From Novosphingobium panipatense (GTDB lineage: Bacteria; Pseudomonadota; Alphaproteobacteria; Sphingomonadales; Sphingomonadaceae), in NCBI RefSeq assembly GCF_002149965.1, contig NZ_MSQB01000030.1, forward strand, positions 1-56,108: 56,108 nucleotides of DNA, read 5' to 3'. The notes under the pieces were generated by a model, which was not told where the DNA came from, searched no databases, and saw only the letters and a program-made list of their open reading frames with translations. The position numbers and the translations under genes are program-made. Below are positions 52,719-56,108 of this stretch, piece by piece. Within the stretch, counting starts at the first letter, position 1, and every line of letters starts with the position of its first letter.

Positions 52719-53749
52719 TCAGGCCGGGGCAGTGGCTCCGGCATTTGGATCAAACAGCTCACCCGTCTTCAGCATCGAGTGCATGATTACCGCCAGTTTG
52801 CGCGCAAGGGCGACAGCGGCCCGCTTGAATCCCAAACGCTCTTTCAGCGCGAGTGCCCATGTTCGCAACGCGCTGGTCTCCGACGACCTGTTCAAATCAC
52901 CGAGGCCGCGTCGTACAACAACGTGCGTAGCTTAGCGTCACCACGACGCGAGATGTGACCTTCATAGTCAACCTCGCCTGACTGATATCGCTTCGGGGTC
53001 AGCCCGACCCAGGCGCCCACCGCGCGCGAGTTCTTGAAGTTGATCGAATCCTCCACTGCTGCTGCAAAGGCCGTGGCGGTGACCGTACCCACGCCAGGTA
53101 CCGAGGCGAGTAGGCGGCAGCGTTGATCCGTGCCGGCCATAACAACCAGCTGCTTGGTCAACTCCGCCACGCGAAGCCGAATATCGCCCCAGGCCTTAAG
53201 CAGTGGTAGGATGATGCGCGCCAAATTGTCTTCGTCTTCCAGAAGCGTAACTACGTTGCGCTCAAAGACGCTGCCTGCGCCTTTGGGTATTACGAGACCG
53301 AACGTCTTCATCAGCCCGCGTATCTGGTTCGACATCTGCACCCGCATCTTCATAAGTTGGCGTCGTGCTGCAATCAGCGTCCTCATTAACATGCTGTCGA
53401 AGCCTTTGACGCGGATCTCCCGAAAGAAACCTACCTCGGCCAAATGCGCCAGACCGTCAGCGTCGTTCGCGTCTGTCTTGTTCGCGGCCATGTCGAGAGC
53501 CGCCTTGGCATGGCGCGCGTCTATGCAGATCGCTGGCAAACCCTCCGCAGTCAGCGCATGAAAAAACCAAACCGAAAGAGGCCCTGTCTCGAACACCACG
53601 CGCTTTGCATTCGGCGCGCGTTTGCGGATCACTTCTGCGAGCAGCTTCGGATCCGACGGACACTTGCCACGCCAAACGCGCTTGCCATCCTGACGAATCG
53701 AAATCGAAGTGTCTTTCAGGGAAACATCGAGTCCTATATGCTGGTCCAC
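52719..53749 (-). pseudogene. IS110-family transposase, C-terminal frameshift
   Basis: The first frame runs 285 residues: MDQHIGLDVSLKDTSISI, VFETGPLS, DANDADGLAHLAEVG (DEDD acids) and SVPGVGTVTATAFA with YEGHISRRGDAKLR. It stops at 52892-52894 after SVI. The tail LNRSSETSALRTWALALKE ... VIMHSMLKTGELFD continues in the next frame to 52719. Loss of one T in the ATTTT run would explain the break (GTGATTTGAAC for GTGATTTTGAAC). Confidence 0.85.
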
Positions 53750-53959
53750 GGTTGTCCTCCATCTGATGCTGGGCCCGGTCCAAAATCGTGAGCCCGTTCT
53801 TCATCTAGCGGGGGGCAACCAACCTTCCAGTAATCTCGAGCCCCTTGCCCATGGCCGGCGCTCCCGCGATTACGTCATGTTCGTTCGTTCAATCAATCAT
53901 AACCGACTCATCCGATTCAACAATTTTCGACAACTACTTGATAAGTGATTCAAAAACTT

Positions 53960-54106
53960 ATGGGTAATCGCAAGCCTCCCCGGATGCGTACGCTTCGCCC
54001 CCGGTCAGCGCCACCGCTATGGGCAGGCCCAACGCATTGATGCGGAGATGGATCTTGGTCGTAAAGCCACCTTTTGAGCGGCCAAGACCCTGACGCGGAG
54101 TCCCCC
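53960..54106 (-). pseudogene. Middle fragment of an IS5-family transposase
   Basis: Translates GTPRQGLGRSKGGFTTKIHL and INALGLPIAVALTGGEA, the conserved centre of IS427-group IS5 transposases. It continues exactly the N-terminal fragment at 55641-55971. After LTGGEA homology ends, so the C-terminus with the catalytic glutamate is missing. The 53750-53960 stretch is AT-richer and shows no gene. Confidence 0.75.
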
Positions 54107-55640
54107 TCATATGATGAGTTGAAGGTCAAGGGGATATCTCGTCGTTTCGTATCTCCCGGTCGGCATCGGCATCCAGCTGAGCCCGTTCACGAGTACCGGC
54201 GGGTGTGCCTCGCCTGTACCACCTCATATCCGGTCGCCGCTCGGGACGGCTGCACCATAATCCCGCATTCGGGGACGCGGCTCAGGAGAACGGAACCCTT
54301 CTTTTGAGCGGCGTTGGAAGCCATGGGGGGGCTTCGGTCCGTTCGCCTGGATCCGTCAGGACCGATCAGGTCCTGAGGATTGGAGTGTATCGCGAGCAGC
54401 CCTTCGCTACGCTGCGGTCATGGCGACTCCCTCGATCACGACCCCTGCGGTCACGTAATTCCACAAGGCAACGAGCAGCTTGCGCGCCAGCGCGACGATC
54501 GCGACCTTTCGACCTCGCCCGCCGCTGTGGCTTGCCCGTTTCATGGAACCAGCGTGTGAGAGCCGCGTCCGGCTGATAGCGCAGCCATAGCCATGCCAGC
54601 TGGATCATCGTCGTGCGCAGTCGTGGATTGCCTGCTTTCGAGACGCCCTGTTCACGATCGATCGAGCCGCTTCGCCAAGGCGAGGGTGCAAGCCCTGCAT
54701 AGGCCGCGACCTGGCGCCGATTGTCGAACTGTCGGAATAGTCCCTCGCTCGTGAGGATGTTGGCGGATTCCGCGCCGATACCCTTGATCCCCGTCAGCAT
54801 CGCTTGAGGCGAGGTCTCATGGGCTTGGGAGCACAGGGCATCGCGTTCGGCTTCGACGGCCTTGATCTGTCCGTCCAATAGCTCGAGCCGGTCCAGTTCA
54901 CGACAAAGCTGTGCCTTGAGATGGGTAGGCAATGGGCGGCCGTCGCCGGTTCGCAGTTCTTCCAGGCGCTCACGGCGGTCGCGACGAACAGGCTCATAAT
55001 GCCGGATGCCGACGCCAAAGAGCAGCCCCTTGATCCGGTTGACGTGCCGTTTGCGTTCCTCGATCAGCGCCTTGCGCTCTCGGCCAATCCGGCGGCGATC
55101 CTCATCCTCGACTGCAGGCACACGGACCATCGTGCAGACGCGAGGCTCACCGCGCATCCATGCCATCAGCGTGCGGACCAGCGTCTCTCCGTCGATGCGA
55201 TCGGTCTTCGCCTGGCGATGCCGGCGTGACACCGCGATCGATGCGGCATCCACGACATGGCTTGCGATCCAACCTTCCGCCTCAAGCGCGCGATGGATCC
55301 AGAAGCCATCAAGCCCCGCTTCCTGGATGACCACTACACGATAGAGCCTGCCCTCCCGGGCCCGTGTCTTCTCACGCAAGGCACCCAAGCAGGCCAGCAA
55401 TGCGGGCAGGTCGCCGCCCGGCACCCAGTGACGCGACATCCGCTCGCTGCCAGGCGATAGCGAGGTCGCCAGCCAGGTCGATTTCGACAGTTCCAGCGAA
55501 ACGAAAATTGCGCCAAGGTCAACCCAGATGGCGGCAGGCGGCGAGATTGATTCTGCTGACATGGCAAATCCTTTCAGAGAGGTTGGTAGCAAACCGACTC
55601 TGATCTCCCTCAGGCCGCTGTCCACTTCTCATCATGGGAT
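54107..55640 (-). mobile_element. IS110-family element inserted in an IS5-family transposase
   Basis: Removing 54107-55640 joins GCAAAAG to GGGGGACTCCG and restores a continuous IS5 frame (RAKGGTPRQGLGRSKGGF). No target-site duplication is left, as is common for IS110. Element length 1534 bp. Confidence 0.8.
54407..55562 (-). pseudogene. IS110-family transposase, C-terminal frameshift
   Basis: ATG at 55562. DEDD domain: FVSLELSKSTWLATSL, VVVIQEAGLDGFWIHRAL, AKTDRIDGETLVRTL. Transposase_20 part: MLTGIKGIGAESANILTSEG, YAGLAPSPWRSGSIDREQGV. The frame is lost near 54520-54532 after HETGK; the expected ending GRGRKVAIVALARKLLVALW runs in the next frame to the TAG at 54407. One extra base explains it. 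The uninterrupted but wrong frame ends at 54366. Confidence 0.85.
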
Positions 55641-55971
55641 CTTTTGCGCGGGCTGAACAGTGGTGCGCCCGGATTATTGTGCTGTCGATCATCTGTAGGC
55701 TGGGGTTGCCGCCCCCGCTTTCGTTGAAGGCTTCGAGCAGCAACTCCCACAAGCCTGACAGCGTCCAGCGCCAGAACTGGCGGTAAACCGATGACCATTT
55801 GCCAAAATGCTCGTGCAGGTCGCGCCGGGCCACGCCCGTCCGTGCGATCCAGAAAATCCCATCGAGGACGAGGCGGTGATCTCGCGGGCGCCGCCCGCTG
55901 CGCGCCCTGCGCTCGATCACAAACGGCTCAAGACACGTCCATTCCTCGTCGCTCATCAAACCCCGGATCAA
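55641..55971 (-). pseudogene. N-terminal fragment of an IS5-family transposase
   Basis: MSDEEWTCLEPFVIERR, RSGRRPRDHRLVLDGIFWI, ARTGVARRDLHEHFGKWSSV, LWELLLEAFNESGG and IDSTIIRAHH (first catalytic aspartate). It is cut after RAK by the IS110 element and resumes at 54106. The 56-108 bp beyond it to the window end show no feature I can name. Confidence 0.82.
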
Positions 55972-56108
55972 GACAGCCTCCCACTTGGCTACCTTCGAGA
56001 CGCCGGCCCATTACGGCATCTAGCTAGTGGTTTCCGCCTGACATAAGAGTCCGGTTCGGGATTCCCTTTGTTGCGTTCGCATGCGAGTCTGGCGCATGCG
56101 CACAGGAA

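Noticed and set aside
1..56108. CRISPR array, tRNA or rRNA genes
   Set aside because: No regularly spaced direct repeats and no cloverleaf or rRNA-like sequence was noticed on either strand.

Overview
The window is GC-rich (roughly 60-65 % G+C by eye) and its gene families point to a sphingomonad (Sphingomonadaceae, Alphaproteobacteria; Novosphingobium or Sphingobium are the best guesses). The evidence is a plasmid/ICE-like backbone with MucR/Ros, DUF736, DUF932, two large ParB-like proteins, a strawberry-notch helicase and a complete PRTRC cassette, together with a LuxR/LuxI-PhyH quorum-sensing operon. No rep gene, relaxase, rRNA or tRNA is visible, so the window is an internal slice of a large plasmid or integrative element.

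Left arm (1-11 kb), mostly minus strand: the end of an import locus (ECF sigma factor, FecR anti-sigma factor, STN-type TonB-dependent receptor) followed by a truncated protein that looks like the N-terminus of a lasso-peptide isopeptidase. Next come an Xre regulator and a quorum-sensing operon luxR-luxI-phyH-marR, in which the luxI ribosome-binding site is buried in a perfect 12-bp hairpin. RadC, small membrane and cytoplasmic proteins and a membrane-anchored LuxR-type HTH protein complete the arm.

Backbone (11-50 kb), mostly plus strand: Toprim/zinc-finger protein, HU, ParB-like protein, SEC-C protein, a 1431-aa methyltransferase/strawberry-notch helicase, an aberrant MucR with a histone-H1-like tail, four unknown or decayed genes and an ABC exporter. 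The centre is the DUF932-PRTRC operon (ParB, E, C, F, B, A, ThiF), a bacterial ubiquitin-like cassette with Ubl, E2-like, JAB and E1-like parts, followed by a VapBC pair. Then come unknown genes, a GHKL ATPase, a HerA/DUF87-like ATPase, a protein made of seven Myb/SANT-like repeats, a PAPS-reductase-like enzyme and several very small proteins. The arm ends with DUF736 and a group of SLOG-type (DUF2493) paralogues separated by strong hairpin terminators. Many operon heads carry the same G-rich polypurine tract shortly upstream of the start codon.

Right end (50-56 kb): mobile-element debris. It holds two fragments of a recombinase-in-trio element, a tyrosine recombinase with one nonsense codon, a frameshifted IS110 transposase, and a second IS110 element inserted exactly into an IS5-family transposase. 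Several independent single-base frameshifts (methylase, both IS110 genes, possibly PRTRC F) mean either real decay or residual sequencing indels.
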